Source: Symsagittifera roscoffensis
Taxonomy: Eukaryota; Xenacoelomorpha; Acoela; Convolutidae
Reading direction: 5' to 3'
Assembly (NCBI RefSeq): GCF_963678635.1
Contig: NC_087063.1
Location: forward strand, 3,696,580-3,760,579
Length of the DNA: 64,000 nt
Below the pieces are notes generated by a model, which was not told the DNA's origin, did not search any database, and worked only from the letters and a program-made list of their open reading frames with translations. Position numbers and translations under genes: made by a program. How positions within the stretch are numbered: position 1 is the stretch's first letter; each line of letters opens with the position of its first letter. Positions 63,407-64,000 of the stretch are shown in pieces.

Positions 63407-64000
63407 GCAAGATGATCAAGCTGAGGGAAACGGAGCAGAAGACCAAAGATGACGCATGAAAGGACAGCTCTACTCTGATGATAAAATGATTAAGACTGAA
63501 AGGGATGATAATAATAAGACTAGTAATATGATTAAAGATATTAATATTCTTACGGCTCGAGAAGGGGGAGGCAAGAGTTGGAAAGGCTGGACCGGGATAA
63601 AGAAGTCGAATCAGTGATGATAGTGGCAACGCCCCCAAGTAAATGAATAAGATCTCGGAAGAGGAGAAGAAGGACAGAAGAGTTAAGTAGTCCCTCGGCG
63701 GACGTAGTCTCTGAAAAGAATCTGAAGGAGACGGCTCCCATGATTCTAGCGCGGTGGAAGACAACGGCCTACAAGGGCAGCTCCGCACCAAGGAAGCTGG
63801 CCGAGGTGATGAAGGGAATGGACGTCTCGACGAGCTCGACAACGGAGGAGGACTTCAGACCTCAGAAGGCAAACATCAAAGGGGTTCGACGAGTGGACAA
63901 ACGTGGGAAGTGGACGTTGGCAACGAATGGCTCTCGACTGAGCACCAGGCTACTGTGAAACAAGTGGCTAGCGATCCTCTTGAGAGAAATGCGACAAGGA
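63407..64000 (+). other. End of window, weak coding signal
   Basis: A basic open stretch at 63740-63958 (ARWKTTAYKGSSAPRKLAEV) follows a degenerate, AT-richer part (63480-63560). It could be more of the same element, which continues past the window. Confidence 0.3.

Noticed and set aside
1-64000. CRISPR arrays, rRNA or tRNA genes, bacterial operons
   Set aside because: None seen. The minisatellite has no unique spacers, and the context (introns, LTR elements, P450) is eukaryotic.

Overview
The window looks like nuclear DNA of an AT-rich invertebrate. It has spliced genes with GT-AG introns, a cytochrome P450 of the CYP4 type, many foldback and hAT-like elements, and several LTR retroelements of the Ty3/gypsy type. 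An arthropod or another ecdysozoan is my best guess, but nothing here fixes the phylum.

Region 1 (1-31,000, + strand): the 3' part of a CYP4-like P450 gene. Eight exons join in frame from the region before the C-helix to the stop codon: 372-565, 1021-1115, 3816-3958, 5142-5281, 24753-24895, 25591-25802, 26176-26234 and a last exon present twice (28407-28597 and 30810-31000). The N-terminal exons lie left of the window. Exon 1 joins exon 2 in frame only through a GC-AG intron. The terminal exon with the heme-binding cysteine was duplicated by unequal crossing-over between two hAT-like MITEs, and the product still carries the expected hybrid MITE.

Region 2 (5575-24486, - strand, inside P450 intron 4): a very large LTR element of 18.9 kb. 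Its 410-bp LTRs look identical and it has a 4-bp target duplication (ATAG), so it is young. Besides gag-PR-RT-RNase H and integrase (joined by a likely -1 frameshift) it carries a small basic ORF overlapping gag. Downstream is a tightly packed block of five ORFs that abut or overlap by 4-13 nt: two small membrane proteins, a Pro/Ser-rich protein without any ATG, an envelope-like glycoprotein and an unknown 601-aa protein. The ATGA stop/start overlaps and the near absence of spacers look like a viral polycistron.

Region 3 (33653-about 42910, - strand): a second, older copy of the same family. It has one LTR, lost about 8 kb of gag-pol-integrase, and its env is broken many times. Its 602-aa last ORF and the second small membrane ORF are still open, and the short palindromic RNA-like module is also kept. 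It ends in a 41-bp minisatellite (42913-44350) whose units are each perfect hairpins.

Region 4 (about 44400-64000, + strand): a decayed Ty3/gypsy-like element in the other orientation, GC-richer and with different codon use. It has gag, protease, RT/RNase H, an acidic linker and integrase. The gag-C to linker part is tandemly duplicated (about 4.2 kb), and both copies share the same stops, so decay preceded duplication. Downstream come a macro-domain-like ORF, a coiled-coil ORF, an SGNH-hydrolase-like ORF and a long unknown ORF, all on the same strand and mostly broken. They may be extra genes of one giant element that runs out of the window. No tRNA, rRNA or CRISPR array was seen.
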